Below, in pieces: positions 17,440 through 25,209 of a DNA stretch of 39,389 nucleotides. Under the pieces are notes generated by a model, which ran no database searches, had not been told where the DNA came from, and saw nothing but the letters and a program-made list of their open reading frames with translations. Position 1 is the stretch's first letter; each line of letters opens with the position of its first letter. The stretch comes from Anaerolinea thermophila (lineage in GTDB: Bacteria; Chloroflexota; Anaerolineae; Anaerolineales; Villigracilaceae). Position numbers and translations under genes: made by a program. The stretch spans positions 1-39,389 of the forward strand of contig DYKZ01000007.1 in the NCBI GenBank assembly GCA_020722345.1, given 5' to 3'.

Positions 17440-18114
17440 TTACGGCTGCGGCTGGACAAATACAACCGTCTTGTAGCCCAGCGCATTGAAGAATTTCTCC
17501 AAGTACACCTCGGCGTTGATGCGCGCCTGATCGAGGATACCGTCTTCCAGGGCGGCTTTGAGGATTTCCTGCTCGGCCACCTGGCGGGCAGTCGTCTCGA
17601 GGTTGGGGTCGCCGTGGGTGAGCAGGCCGGTATCCCGGTCATAGACGTACGATTTCTCGTTGTCGAGGGCGGCGACTAGCACCTCGGCTTCCGGCAGGCG
17701 CACGTTGAGTGTATCCCCCTCCAGCCACAAGTCGTCATCGCCGATCTTTTCCATGTCTATTCCGGCGATCACGTAGCCGTGCGCCACGAACAGCAGGCGG
17801 TCGCCGAAGAGCGGCCCCAGCACACCCTGATTCATCTCGGCGGTGATGACCTTTTCCACAGTGTAATGGATGGTTTCCAGTTTGGCCACCGCCCGCACCT
17901 CGTTGATGATCGTCACCGGGTCCGGGATGACCGTGGGAGTGGGGTGCAGGAGTTGGGACACCTGGGTGTTGAGTTGGTCATTGGCCTGCTGGAACGGCTG
18001 CATGGTCTGGCTGATCTTGTTGTTGACGGATGAGATGAGGATCCACACCAGCCCGATGGCGAGCAGGACCAGGAGAACCCGCAGGATGGTTTTAATTAGG
18101 GATGACTTTTCCAT
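17440..18114 (-). CDS. DUF4230 membrane-anchored protein
   Basis: Function unknown. From the ATG at 18114 the protein has 224 residues: MEKSSLIK, one membrane helix (about 9-30, LRVLLVLLAIGLVWILI), a linker with HPTPTVIPDP and then the DUF4230 domain, recognisable by IINEVRAVAKLETIHYTVEKVI and VIAGIDMEKI. The domain is probably outside the membrane. The ORF-track start is upstream in the promoter; TATAAT lies 7 bases before 18114 and no Shine-Dalgarno is present, which implies a leaderless message. Monocistronic, with its own terminator. Confidence 0.82.
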   Translation of the reverse strand: MEKSSLIKTILRVLLVLLAIGLVWILISSVNNKISQTMQPFQQANDQLNTQVSQLLHPTPTVIPDPVTIINEVRAVAKLETIHYTVEKVITAEMNQGVLGPLFGDRLLFVAHGYVIAGIDMEKIGDDDLWLEGDTLNVRLPEAEVLVAALDNEKSYVYDRDTGLLTHGDPNLETTARQVAEQEILKAALEDGILDQARINAEVYLEKFFNALGYKTVVFVQPQP

Positions 18115-18121
18115 GCAGCAG

Positions 18122-18150
18122 ATTATATCTTCTCGCCCAACTCTTGCGAA
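18122..18150 (-). promoter_or_regulatory. leaderless promoter of the DUF4230 gene
   Basis: Minus strand: TTCGCA (18150-18145), 17 bases, TATAAT (18127-18122), then 7 bases to the ATG at 18114. Transcription would start at or within a base or two of the start codon. Confidence 0.65.
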
Positions 18151-18209
18151 GGTTATCCTGCCGCCGAAGTTCTTGGCAGTACACAATGATAGTTGTCACT
18201 TGCTTATCT

Positions 18210-18215
18210 TATAAT
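18210..18215 (+). promoter_or_regulatory. candidate -10 box for phnD
   Basis: TATAAT at 18210-18215 in an AT-rich stretch about 75 bases upstream of phnD. The hexamer 17 bases upstream (TGATAG) is a poor -35 box. The leader before the gene contains GAGAGGAGAGG as ribosome site. Confidence 0.45.
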
Positions 18216-18290
18216 TTAACGTTATCATCATAGTATCTGGGCTGCGACGCCCGGAGAATAAAATTTTTCTGAGAGGAGAGGAAGAAAGAT

Positions 18291-19412
18291 ATGAAGAAAC
18301 TGTTTGCTCTTGTTTCCCTGCTTGTGGCGGTGGTTATGCTCTTTGCCGCCTGCACCCCGGCGCCCACGCCGACCCCGGTTGCGGTGACGGAGGAACCTCC
18401 CGCCCCTACCGAGCCGCCTGCCACCGAGCCCCCCCTGCCGGAACTTGGCAGCCTGGAACGCCCGATCAAGATCCTGTTCGTCCCCTCGGTGGACAACGCG
18501 GCGATCGTCACGGGTGGTGAAATGCTCCACCAGGCCCTGCACGAGGCAACCGGTTACTACTTCACCGTCAGCGTTCCGACCTCCTATGCAGCCACCATCG
18601 AGGAAATGTGCGCCTCCCCAGACGACACCATGGGCTTCATCCCCGGCCTGGGCTACGCCCTTGCCAACCAGTTGTGCGGTGTGGACGTGGGGGCCAAGGC
18701 CGTTCGCTATGGTCTGGAGTGGTACGCGGCTCAGTTCCTCGTCCTGCGCGACAGCCCCTACCAGACCCTTGCCGATCTGAATGGCAAGAAATGGGCCTAC
18801 CCGGACGGCGCTTCGACCTCTGGTTACATGTACCCGCTGTACATGCTCCAGCAGGCGGGCGTGACCCCCAGCGAGACCGTGGAAGCCGGCTCGCATGACG
18901 CCGTTGTCCGCGCTGTCTATAACGGCGAAGTGGACTTCGGTACCACCTTCTGGTCGCCCGCCAACGTGACGCAGGGGGATGGCTCGGTCGTCTCCCTGGG
19001 TGTTACCCTGGGTGTGGACTCTTTGAACGAACCCGACATTCCGGCTGACCTGGTCGAAAGTTGCGCGGTGAGCGATGACGGCAAGAAGGTCACGTGCGGC
19101 ACCTACGAAGTCCGCGATGCCCGCCGCAACATCCGCTCGGAAGCGCCGGATGTTATTCAGAAGGTCCGCATCCTGGCCGTCACCACCGCCATCCCGAACG
19201 ACACACTGTCCTTCGGGCCTGAGTTCCCGGCTGATGTCCGCCAGGCCATCCTGGATGCCCTCTTTGCCTTTGCGACCAATGATCCGGAGGGATTCGCCGA
19301 GGCCTTCAAGTCCTACTCTTGGACGAACGTCCTGCCGGCGACGGATGCCGAATATGATCCCATCCGCTTCGCCATCCAGGCTGCTGGGGTCTCCCTGGAA
19401 AACCTGCCGTAA
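18291..19412 (+). CDS. phnD: phosphate/phosphite/phosphonate ABC transporter substrate-binding lipoprotein (PhnD family)
   Basis: Extracytoplasmic binding protein for an oxyanion such as phosphonate or phosphite. Signal peptide 1-20 with lipidation cysteine C21 (VVMLFAAC), then a Thr/Pro-rich tether (about 22-50, TPAPTPTPVAVTEEPPAPT) and the PhnD fold: PIKILFVPSVD, LHEATGYYFTVSVPTSYAATIEEM, and the binding-site loop WAYPDGASTSGYMYP, which resembles the phosphonate-binding FVDPASTSG loop. 373 residues. The exact ligand cannot be read. Followed by phnC and phnE after a hairpin. Confidence 0.88.
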   Translation: MKKLFALVSLLVAVVMLFAACTPAPTPTPVAVTEEPPAPTEPPATEPPLPELGSLERPIKILFVPSVDNAAIVTGGEMLHQALHEATGYYFTVSVPTSYAATIEEMCASPDDTMGFIPGLGYALANQLCGVDVGAKAVRYGLEWYAAQFLVLRDSPYQTLADLNGKKWAYPDGASTSGYMYPLYMLQQAGVTPSETVEAGSHDAVVRAVYNGEVDFGTTFWSPANVTQGDGSVVSLGVTLGVDSLNEPDIPADLVESCAVSDDGKKVTCGTYEVRDARRNIRSEAPDVIQKVRILAVTTAIPNDTLSFGPEFPADVRQAILDALFAFATNDPEGFAEAFKSYSWTNVLPATDAEYDPIRFAIQAAGVSLENLP

Positions 19413-19430
19413 ACTTTTCTGCACCACCTT

Positions 19431-19475
19431 CTGGGCAGGGGCTCGCTCCCCTGCCCAGATTTGTTATTATTTTGT
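19431..19475 (+). terminator. intercistronic terminator-like hairpin between phnD and phnC
   Basis: Perfect eleven-pair stem CTGGGCAGGGG / CCCCTGCCCAG with a six-base loop, then ATTTGTTATTATTTTG. Placed 18 bases after the phnD stop and 24 before the phnC start. Probably lets most transcripts stop after the binding protein. Confidence 0.78.
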
Positions 19476-19498
19476 CATCTTCGTCAAGCGAGATTCAC

Positions 19499-20251
19499 AT
19501 GCTGCAAATCAAAAACCTTACCAAGGTCTATGAAGGCGGGGTACAGGCGCTGAAGGACGTCAGTTTCGAGGTCCCCAAGGGGCAATTCCTGGCAGTCATT
19601 GGCTTGAGCGGTTCGGGAAAATCCACTTTGCTGCGCTGCATCAACCGCCTGATCGAGCCGACCTCCGGGCAGGTGCTTTGGAATGGGATAGACGTGACAG
19701 CCGCCTCGCCGGAGGAATTGCGCCGCATCCGCCGCAAGATCGGCATGGTTTTCCAGAACTTCAACCTGGTACACCGCTCGAAAGTGCTGACCAATGTGTT
19801 GGCGGGACGGCTGGGGTATGTCAGCCCGGCGTGGAGCCTTATCAACCACTTCTCCCGAGAAGATGTCGAGAAAGCCAACAAACAACTGGCTCGGGTGGAG
19901 ATCGGGGACAAAGGCGGCTACCGCGCCGACGAACTCTCCGGCGGACAGCAGCAGCGGGTGGGGATCGCCCGCGCCATGATGCAGGACCCGGAGATGATCC
20001 TGGCCGACGAACCGGTCGCCAGCCTCGACCCGGTGCTGGCGCACAGCATCATGAAGTACCTGGAACAGATCAACAAGGAAGACGGCGTGACCGTGCTGTG
20101 CAGCCTGCACTTCCTGGACCTTGTGCACAAATATGCCGACCGGGTGGTGGCTCTTAACGAAGGGCGGCTGGTCTTCGAAGGTCTGCCCAGCGCAATTGAC
20201 GACAAGAAATTCAAAGAAATCTACGGCCGCGATGCCGAGAGGGTGGGGTAA
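19499..20251 (+). CDS. phnC: phosphonate/phosphite ABC transporter ATP-binding protein
   Basis: ATPase subunit of the PhnCDE importer. Walker [10 protein letters not shown] (about 36-44), Q-loop VFQNFNLV, signature [15 protein letters not shown] (about 147) and Walker [14 protein letters not shown] are all intact; the middle segment [16 protein letters not shown] is characteristic of PhnC. Start at ATG 19499 ([14 protein letters not shown]) is 27 bases inside the ORF-track start; no clear Shine-Dalgarno. 250 residues, family length. The phnE start follows 2 bases after its stop. Confidence 0.93.
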   Translation: MLQIKNLTKVYEGGVQALKDVSFEVPKGQFLAVIGLSGSGKSTLLRCINRLIEPTSGQVLWNGIDVTAASPEELRRIRRKIGMVFQNFNLVHRSKVLTNVLAGRLGYVSPAWSLINHFSREDVEKANKQLARVEIGDKGGYRADELSGGQQQRVGIARAMMQDPEMILADEPVASLDPVLAHSIMKYLEQINKEDGVTVLCSLHFLDLVHKYADRVVALNEGRLVFEGLPSAIDDKKFKEIYGRDAERVG

Positions 20252-20253
20252 CC

Positions 20254-22128
20254 ATGAACCAGCGGAAGAAGAACAACAAACCTTCCCTCTGGAAATCAAT
20301 CCGCACCGGCCTCTATTTTGCCCTGGCGCTCGGCTTTATCGCCTATGCCTTCCAGGTGACGGACATTGACCTGACCGAATTTCGCAAACCGACGCGCGTC
20401 ACCTCCTGGACGCGCGCCCTGCGCGCCCTGGCGAAGCCGGAAATCTTCGAATACGAGAAGGCCGAGACAATCGTCAATGCTCCCATCTATCTCCCCTGCC
20501 CGGAAGGAGTCACTCCCGGCCTGGCGGAACAGGATACCAGCGGCCCTTATCTCGTTGTCCCGACCTGCGGCGCGCTTGGAGAGACCATCACTGTGGAAGG
20601 TTTTAACTTCCCTCCCGGCGCTGTGGGACCGATCGGCTGGGTGCCGAGCAGCGACCCGGCCTATGACCTCCTGCTGAGGCCGGAAGATGTAAAGGTCGAC
20701 TCAGATGGCCATTTCAGTTACGAATTCACCCTGCCCGATGACCGCCAGAGCGAGGACGTGCAGTACATCCGTGTGATAGTGCGTAAGAATGTCGGCGCGC
20801 CGGTGTGGAGCGAGAACGCCAAATTGACTTGGGATAAGATCATCGAGACCATCTTCATGGCCTTCCTGGCCACGCTGCTTGGCACCATTCTCTCCTTCCC
20901 GATCAGTTTCTTGGCGGCGCGCAACCTGATGGTAAACGTGAAAAGCCCGCTGACCAGCCTTGCGCTGAGCATCATCGGCTGGCCGGTGGGCATCTTCGCC
21001 GGCGGATTGCTGGCGCGCTGGATGATGAATTTGAGCAGTATCGAATTCGGCGGCGTGTGGATGGATATTGCCAGCGTGGTGGTGGGCAGCAGCGTTGTCT
21101 ATTTCCTCCTGCGCTGGGCGCTTTTGAGCGCGGAGGAAAACCCGGCGTTGTTCAAACGACTCCTGCGCATCGGCGCACTTCTCCTGGCGGCGCTCCTGCT
21201 TGTGTTCATTATGTATGACTTCACCTCGCTGGGCATTCAGTTGGGGCAGTCACTGATGCCCAAGCCGGACCCGCTGAGTGATGCCCTGCAACCGGAAACG
21301 GGACCGTTCACCTTCCTGGCCAACTTCATCTATCAGGTCAGCGACATCACGCACACCATCATGATCGTTGCAGTGGCTCTGGTTGTCGGCGGCGTGGCCT
21401 CGTCACTGCTGGGCCGCATTGGCCAACGGACGAATGAAAGCCTTTCGCCGGCTCCTCTGCGGATCATCAATGCCCTGCTGGCGGGTGTGGCGTTTGCTGT
21501 CTTGTTCATGCTTATCGGGGCTGGAATTGACTGGCTCTACCAGATCGGAAATAAGATGTATATTTACATCATCCCCGGTGCAGTTGGCGGCGCTCTGGGT
21601 ATCCTGATCGCCCTATTCACCAAGCCCAAATCCTCTCTGCCGGTTGGGTTGGTGGTCTACTTTATCATGCGCTCCATCCTGAACATCGTCCGTTCGGTGG
21701 AAGCGGTCATCATGGCGATTGTGTTCGTCATCTTTGTTGGCATCGGCCCGTTTGCGGGTATGATGGCGCTGGGCTTGCATACCGTCGCCAGCCTGGCGAA
21801 ACTCTACTCGGAGCAAGTGGAAAGTATCCTGCCCGGCCCGCTGGAAGCCATCGAGGCCACCGGCGCCAGCCGCCTGCAGACCATCGTGTATGGCGTCATC
21901 CCGCAGATCATCCCGCCGTACATTTCCTACACCATGTACCGCTGGGACATCAACGTGCGTATGTCCACCATCATCGGCATCACCGGCGGCGGCGGGATCG
22001 GCTTCCTGTTGGTGCAGAACATCAACCTGCTGAACTACAGCGCCGCTTCCACGCAGATGCTGGCGATTGCCATTGTAGTTGCCAGCATGGACTACATCAG
22101 TTCGAAATTACGCGAAAAGACGGTCTAG
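20254..22128 (+). CDS. phnE: phosphonate/phosphite ABC transporter permease PhnE, enlarged
   Basis: Permease of the PhnCDE importer, 624 residues against about 260-290 in the family. TM1 lies at 17-36. Residues 60-185 form a soluble outer domain; GPYLVVPTCGALGETITVEG and GHFSYEFTLPD suggest an Ig/IPT-like fold. The conserved PhnE core begins with IIETIFMAFLATLLGTILSFPISFLAARNL (196-225) and resumes at 465 with YFIMRSILNIVRSVEAVIMAIVF. Then comes the EAA loop EAIEATGASRLQTIVYGVIPQ (531-551) and RWDINVRMSTIIGITGGGGIG. Residues 230-462 insert about six extra helices not found in standard PhnE. Core motifs are intact, so it should still pair with PhnC. Confidence 0.9.
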   Translation: MNQRKKNNKPSLWKSIRTGLYFALALGFIAYAFQVTDIDLTEFRKPTRVTSWTRALRALAKPEIFEYEKAETIVNAPIYLPCPEGVTPGLAEQDTSGPYLVVPTCGALGETITVEGFNFPPGAVGPIGWVPSSDPAYDLLLRPEDVKVDSDGHFSYEFTLPDDRQSEDVQYIRVIVRKNVGAPVWSENAKLTWDKIIETIFMAFLATLLGTILSFPISFLAARNLMVNVKSPLTSLALSIIGWPVGIFAGGLLARWMMNLSSIEFGGVWMDIASVVVGSSVVYFLLRWALLSAEENPALFKRLLRIGALLLAALLLVFIMYDFTSLGIQLGQSLMPKPDPLSDALQPETGPFTFLANFIYQVSDITHTIMIVAVALVVGGVASSLLGRIGQRTNESLSPAPLRIINALLAGVAFAVLFMLIGAGIDWLYQIGNKMYIYIIPGAVGGALGILIALFTKPKSSLPVGLVVYFIMRSILNIVRSVEAVIMAIVFVIFVGIGPFAGMMALGLHTVASLAKLYSEQVESILPGPLEAIEATGASRLQTIVYGVIPQIIPPYISYTMYRWDINVRMSTIIGITGGGGIGFLLVQNINLLNYSAASTQMLAIAIVVASMDYISSKLREKTV

Positions 22129-22148
22129 TTTCGGACCGTTCTGGCTGG

Positions 22149-22185
22149 TACCCCGCTCTGCACGCCGAGGGCGGGGTATTTTTAT
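22149..22185 (+). terminator. terminator of the phn operon
   Basis: TACCCCGCTCT / AGGGCGGGGTA, eleven pairs with one wobble, eight-base loop, then TTTTTATT. Starts 21 bases after the phnE stop. Confidence 0.88.
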
Positions 22186-22237
22186 TGCCGCCGCGCTTCT
22201 CTCATCCGCCTTTTACCTTCCCCGGCATGATTTTTGG

Positions 22238-22243
22238 TACAAT
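22238..22243 (+). promoter_or_regulatory. -10 box of the SanA-like gene (leaderless)
   Basis: TACAAT, 8 bases before a GTG start codon at 22252, with no Shine-Dalgarno between. No good -35 was found. Confidence 0.5.
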
Positions 22244-22251
22244 TCCTGGCT

Positions 22252-22923
22252 GTGTTCAAAAAACGGTTCAAACGATTCTTCTCCATGCTCCTGAAACTGG
22301 CCCTGATCCTTGCCGGATTGACTCTCCTCGTGCTGCTGGCAGCGCGCCTGATCACGGGTCTGTACGCGCGTCCGAGAACGTACAGCAGTTCCGAGGTCCC
22401 GGCGCGGCGCGTGGCGATTGTCTTCGGCGCTGGGCTGTGGCGCGACGGGACGGCCACCCCGGTCCTCTACGACCGGGTCACCACCGCCGCCGAATTGTAT
22501 TTTGCCGGCAAAGTCGAAAAACTGCTCATGTCCGGTGACAACCGCTTCGTAGACTACAACGAACCGGCGGTCATGCGTCAGGTGGCGCTCTCGCTCGGCG
22601 TCCCGGAGGAAGCCATCGTGCTCGATTACGCCGGGCGGCGCACCTACGACACCTGTTACCGCGCCGCGGCCATCTTCGGCGTCAGCGAGGCCATCCTGGT
22701 GACGCAGAAATTCCACCTGCCGCGCGCCATCTACCTGTGCAACCACCTCGGCGTGGACAGCGTAGGGGTGGAGGCCGACCGGCGCACCTACCGCCGCGCA
22801 TCCGTGCTATACTGGAACGCGCGCGAATTCCTGGCTACGGCCAATGCCCTGCGGGAGGTGCATGTCTCTCATCCCGTCCCCGTGCTGGGCGACCCTGAGC
22901 CAATTTTCCCGGAGGAACCATGA
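22252..22923 (+). CDS. SanA/YdcF-like DUF218 membrane protein
   Basis: Envelope protein of the DUF218 family, related to SanA/SfiX (vancomycin exclusion in E. coli) and YdcF; biochemical activity unclear. One N-terminal membrane helix (about 10-30, MLLKLALILAGLTLLVLLAARL) and a Rossmann-like domain with RVAIVFGAGLWRDGTATPVLYDRV, KLLMSGDNR, RRTYDTCYRA and ILVTQKFHLPRAIYLC. GTG at 22252 is preferred to the upstream TTG because a -10 box lies 8 bases before it. The stop overlaps the next ATG by 4 bases. Confidence 0.85.
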   Translation: MFKKRFKRFFSMLLKLALILAGLTLLVLLAARLITGLYARPRTYSSSEVPARRVAIVFGAGLWRDGTATPVLYDRVTTAAELYFAGKVEKLLMSGDNRFVDYNEPAVMRQVALSLGVPEEAIVLDYAGRRTYDTCYRAAAIFGVSEAILVTQKFHLPRAIYLCNHLGVDSVGVEADRRTYRRASVLYWNAREFLATANALREVHVSHPVPVLGDPEPIFPEEP

Positions 22924-23489
22924 CCCGTGACGAAGCCCTTGCCCTTGTCCGTGAATATGTCAAAAACGAGAATCTCATCAAGCACATGCTCGCGGTGGAA
23001 GCCGCCATGGTCTTCTACGCCGAGAAGTTTGGCGAAGACGTGGAAAAGTGGGCTGTGACCGGCCTGCTGCACGACTTCGACTGGGAGATCCACCCCACGC
23101 TGGAGGAACATCCGACGGCGGGCGAGCCCATCCTGCGGGCGCGCGGCGTGCCGGAGGAGATCATCCGGGCGGTGCTCTCGCATGCCGACCATACCGGCGT
23201 GCCGCGCCAGACGCGCATGGAAAAGGCGCTCTTCGCCTGCGACGAGATTACCGGTCTCATCACCGCCGTTGCTTACGTCCGCCCGTCCCGCTCACTGCTG
23301 GACCTGGAGCCTGCTTCCGTTAAAAAGAAGTGGAAGGACAAAGCCTTTGCGGCGGGCGCCAACCGCGCCGAGATCGAGAAGGGTGCTGCCGAATTTGGCG
23401 TCGAACTCTGGGAGCACGTCGGCAATGTCATCACCGCCATGCGGCGCGTCGCCCCCGAACTGGGGCTGGTGGGGAATGTGCAGGGTTGA
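22920..23489 (+). CDS. HD-domain hydrolase
   Basis: Predicted metal-dependent phosphohydrolase of the HDIG type, probably on a nucleotide; substrate unknown. Metal ligands appear as KHMLAVE (H21 region), LLHDFDWEIH (HD at about 50) and VLSHADHTG (about 82), with DEITGLI later. 189 residues, single domain with no partner domain. ATGA overlap with the SanA-like gene indicates coupling. No T or CRISPR-type helicase is near, so it is not a Cas3 part. Confidence 0.87.
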   Translation: MTRDEALALVREYVKNENLIKHMLAVEAAMVFYAEKFGEDVEKWAVTGLLHDFDWEIHPTLEEHPTAGEPILRARGVPEEIIRAVLSHADHTGVPRQTRMEKALFACDEITGLITAVAYVRPSRSLLDLEPASVKKKWKDKAFAAGANRAEIEKGAAEFGVELWEHVGNVITAMRRVAPELGLVGNVQG

Positions 23490-23599
23490 AAATAGGTATT
23501 TCGGCGGGATCCATATCATAGCGACTCACCCATAAGGTGCGTCGCATTTCTTACACGCATCAAGGCGACAATCTTGGGCGTTTCTGGTTGGCGGTCAGC

Positions 23600-23870
23600 A
23601 TTTCGGCAACCCATGTCGGCCGCCTCGGTCACGGCGGTGACTTTGCGCCCCCGTCCTTGAGACCTGATTACTGGATGATGACGTCAATGGCCGAGGAGAT
23701 TCGCTGACGGACGATCTTGACCGGCAGTTCCGGCCCGGCCATCAGCACCGGCGTCTCAAGGTGTGAGGGGGCGTCGCGGCACGTCCGGGACCTTGGCCTC
23801 CAGGCGGATGACGTGAGCCTGCTGGAGTTGCACAATCCTGGCTTTTCGATATTGGCGGCCTTCCAAGTCG
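23600..23870 (-). pseudogene. decayed CpaF/TadA-type secretion ATPase fragment
   Basis: Within the 486-base gap between the HD gene and the cold-shock gene, the minus strand encodes broken pieces of a CpaF/TadA (type II/IV secretion) ATPase. Piece one reads IVQLQQAHVIRLEAKVPDV, like the family QLQQ-HV-RLE-RPPN block. After a gap corresponding to about 70 lost residues (the Walker B and HANSP regions) and a frame change comes LETPVLMAGPELPVKIVRQR then ISSAIDVIIQ, a stop codon TAA, SGLKDGGA, a one-base frameshift and KVTAVTEAADMG, like the SRLRDGSRRVTHITEV end. The order matches the intact family. No intact tad/cpa genes are in the window, so the origin is unknown. Confidence 0.72.
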
Positions 23871-23928
23871 GTCAATGGCTTGATTTCGCGAGGGGGGAAT
23901 GCTCCCGGCTGGTGGGATTAACGGCAAA

Positions 23929-23959
23929 CCCCCGAGGCTCGCATCCCGGGGGCTTTTTA
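23929..23959. terminator. hairpin terminator between the relic and the cold-shock gene
   Basis: CCCCCG / CGGGGG stem with a 12-base loop. Plus-strand side is followed by CTTTTTAT, a good tail; minus-strand side by TTTGCC, 24 bases after the cold-shock gene stop. Probably works for both directions. Confidence 0.7.
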
Positions 23960-23975
23960 TGGGTGTTCGGCGGAA

Positions 23976-24188
23976 TTAACTGACAACGACAACGTTGCTG
24001 GCCTGCGGGCCTTTGGGACCCTGCGTGACCGAGAATTCTACCTTCTGGCCTTCTTCGAGGTTCTTGAAGCCATCGCCCTGAAGGGCGGAGAAGTGGACAA
24101 AGACATCCGCTCCGCCCTCGCGGCTGATAAAGCCGAAGCCCTTGCTTCCGTTGAACCATTTGACTGTACCGCTGATACGTTCTGACAT
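23976..24188 (-). CDS. cold-shock protein (CspA family)
   Basis: Single-stranded nucleic-acid-binding OB-fold protein acting as RNA chaperone. From the ATG at 24188 it has 70 residues: [21 protein letters not shown] with RNP1 KGFGFI and RNP2 [15 protein letters not shown] before the ATG confirms this start; the ORF-track N-terminal 59 residues are the leader read as protein. Own strong promoter and a structured leader of about 135 bases, usual for cold-inducible csp genes. Confidence 0.95.
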   Translation of the reverse strand: MSERISGTVKWFNGSKGFGFISREGGADVFVHFSALQGDGFKNLEEGQKVEFSVTQGPKGPQASNVVVVS

Positions 24189-24323
24189 TGTTTGCCTCCT
24201 TATGGCAAAAAGAAAGTGGAGGACCCGTTTGTTTCGCCAGAACTGGTAAACAAAGGGCTCATGGATATGATCCCATGAGCCGATGTAGTTTGCACTGCCA
24301 AAGCGAACTTCTGGTATCCTAAG
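24189..24323 (-). promoter_or_regulatory. long structured 5' leader of the cold-shock gene
   Basis: In the sense direction the leader holds GGCTCATGG / CCATGAGCC (perfect nine-pair stem, eight-base loop) followed closely by TTTGTTT / AAACAAA (seven pairs, 13-base loop), then a free pyrimidine-rich stretch and AAGGAGG. Length is about 135 bases. Resembles temperature-sensing csp leaders in layout; that it responds to cold is inference. Confidence 0.6.
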
Positions 24324-24329
24324 GCCGCA

Positions 24330-24358
24330 ACTGTACCACGCGGCAGGGGAAGTGTCAA
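24330..24358 (-). promoter_or_regulatory. promoter of the cold-shock gene
   Basis: Minus strand: perfect TTGACA (24358-24353), exactly 17 bases, TACAGT (24335-24330). Among the best -35 boxes in the window. Confidence 0.78.
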
Positions 24359-24397
24359 TGACCACTTTTCGCTTATTTTTTGATCCAGTGTAACCGG

Positions 24398-25114
24398 CTA
24401 ACGAATCAACGGCTTCTTCCCCGGCTCGCCGGGATGGCGGGGGTAATTCTTTGGCGTCGCGACAACCTTGTCGGCGATCACCAGGTAACGGTCCTCGGCC
24501 ACGCCCGGCAACATCACCGGGACCAATTGCCGCAGGCTGCCCCCCAGCAGTTTCATCGCTTTCTCGGCTTTGTGCGCCTCAACCGGCCCAGAGACGCCCT
24601 TCTGCGCCAGAATCGCCCCCCCCACGCGCGCCAGCGGCAGAAGGTACTCGGCCAGCACGGGCAGGTTAGCCACCGCCCGCGCTACAGCCCAGTCGTAGGC
24701 CTCGCGATGGGCGGGCATCTGCCCCACCTCCTCGGCGCGAGCGTGGATCACTTCCACGGCCTCCAGTTTCAGGGTCCCGACCACGTGGCGGCAGAAATTG
24801 GCCTTCTTGCCGACCGACTCGACCAGCGTCAGTCGCATGGAGGGGTAGAGGATCTTGAGCGGCAGGCCGGGAAAACCCGCGCCCGTTCCCACGTCCACCA
24901 GCGACCGGGGCGGGGTCTCGCGCCAGGCTAGCACGCAGGAGAAGGAGTCTAGGAAGTGCTTGATGCGGATTCCTTCTGCATCCCGAATTGCAGTCAGGTT
25001 GAACTTCTCGTTCCAGGCCAGCAGTTCGCGTTCGTAGGTCATTAGCGCCACCACCTGCCGGCCGGTCAGGTGGATGCCGAACAACCGCTGCGCCTCGTGA
25101 ACGAGTTTTTCCAT
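24398..25114 (-). CDS. rsmG: 16S rRNA (guanine-N7) methyltransferase
   Basis: Methylates G527 of 16S rRNA. The SAM-binding motif [15 protein letters not shown] is at about 79-93, preceded by the family segment [11 protein letters not shown] and [24 protein letters not shown] and ILAQKG are also conserved. 238 residues from the ATG at 25114 (MEKLVHEAQ), which is chosen over the track start because TATAAT lies 6 bases upstream and the six extra codons run through that box. No Shine-Dalgarno: probably leaderless. The protein ends with a basic tail ([12 protein letters not shown]). Confidence 0.95.
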   Translation of the reverse strand: MEKLVHEAQRLFGIHLTGRQVVALMTYERELLAWNEKFNLTAIRDAEGIRIKHFLDSFSCVLAWRETPPRSLVDVGTGAGFPGLPLKILYPSMRLTLVESVGKKANFCRHVVGTLKLEAVEVIHARAEEVGQMPAHREAYDWAVARAVANLPVLAEYLLPLARVGGAILAQKGVSGPVEAHKAEKAMKLLGGSLRQLVPVMLPGVAEDRYLVIADKVVATPKNYPRHPGEPGKKPLIR

Positions 25115-25120
25115 GCCAAA

Positions 25121-25126
25121 ATTATA
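25121..25126 (-). promoter_or_regulatory. -10 box of rsmG (leaderless)
   Basis: TATAAT on the minus strand, 6 bases before the ATG at 25114. The sequence 17 bases upstream falls in the terminator stem of the gene before it and gives no clear -35. Confidence 0.6.
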
Positions 25127-25131
25127 AACCA

Positions 25132-25167
25132 AAAGGTCTGGCAGTTACGCCGAACTGCCAGACCTTT
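25132..25167 (-). terminator. terminator of the DUF4349 unit overlapping the rsmG promoter
   Basis: Perfect fifteen-pair stem AAAGGTCTGGCAGTT / AACTGCCAGACCTTT with a six-base loop; read on the minus strand it ends CTTTTGGTTT. It ends 5 bases before the rsmG TATAAT. Confidence 0.82.
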
Positions 25168-25169
25168 CA

Positions 25170-25208
25170 CTGCTCACTCACGACTGGAGACTGACAACTG
25201 ATGACTGT
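25170..25208. repeat. GACTG-rich short repeat
   Basis: gactggagactgacaactgatgactg: four copies of the word (G)ACTG at short, irregular spacing between the DUF4349 stop and its terminator. Same kind of low-complexity word as at 29597-29622. Confidence 0.5.
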
Positions 25209-25209
25209 T

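Noticed and set aside
18228-19427. 399-codon minus-strand ORF opposite phnD
   Set aside because: Shadow ORF rich in Gly/Arg/His; the plus strand encodes a complete PhnD lipoprotein.
22920-23489. HD protein as part of a CRISPR or other defence system
   Set aside because: Single small HD domain coupled to a SanA-like gene; no helicase, nuclease, cas or cyclase gene near.
23717-23983. 88-codon plus-strand ORF in the gap before the cold-shock gene
   Set aside because: No ribosome site or family; the same DNA read on the minus strand shows CpaF pieces in the right order.
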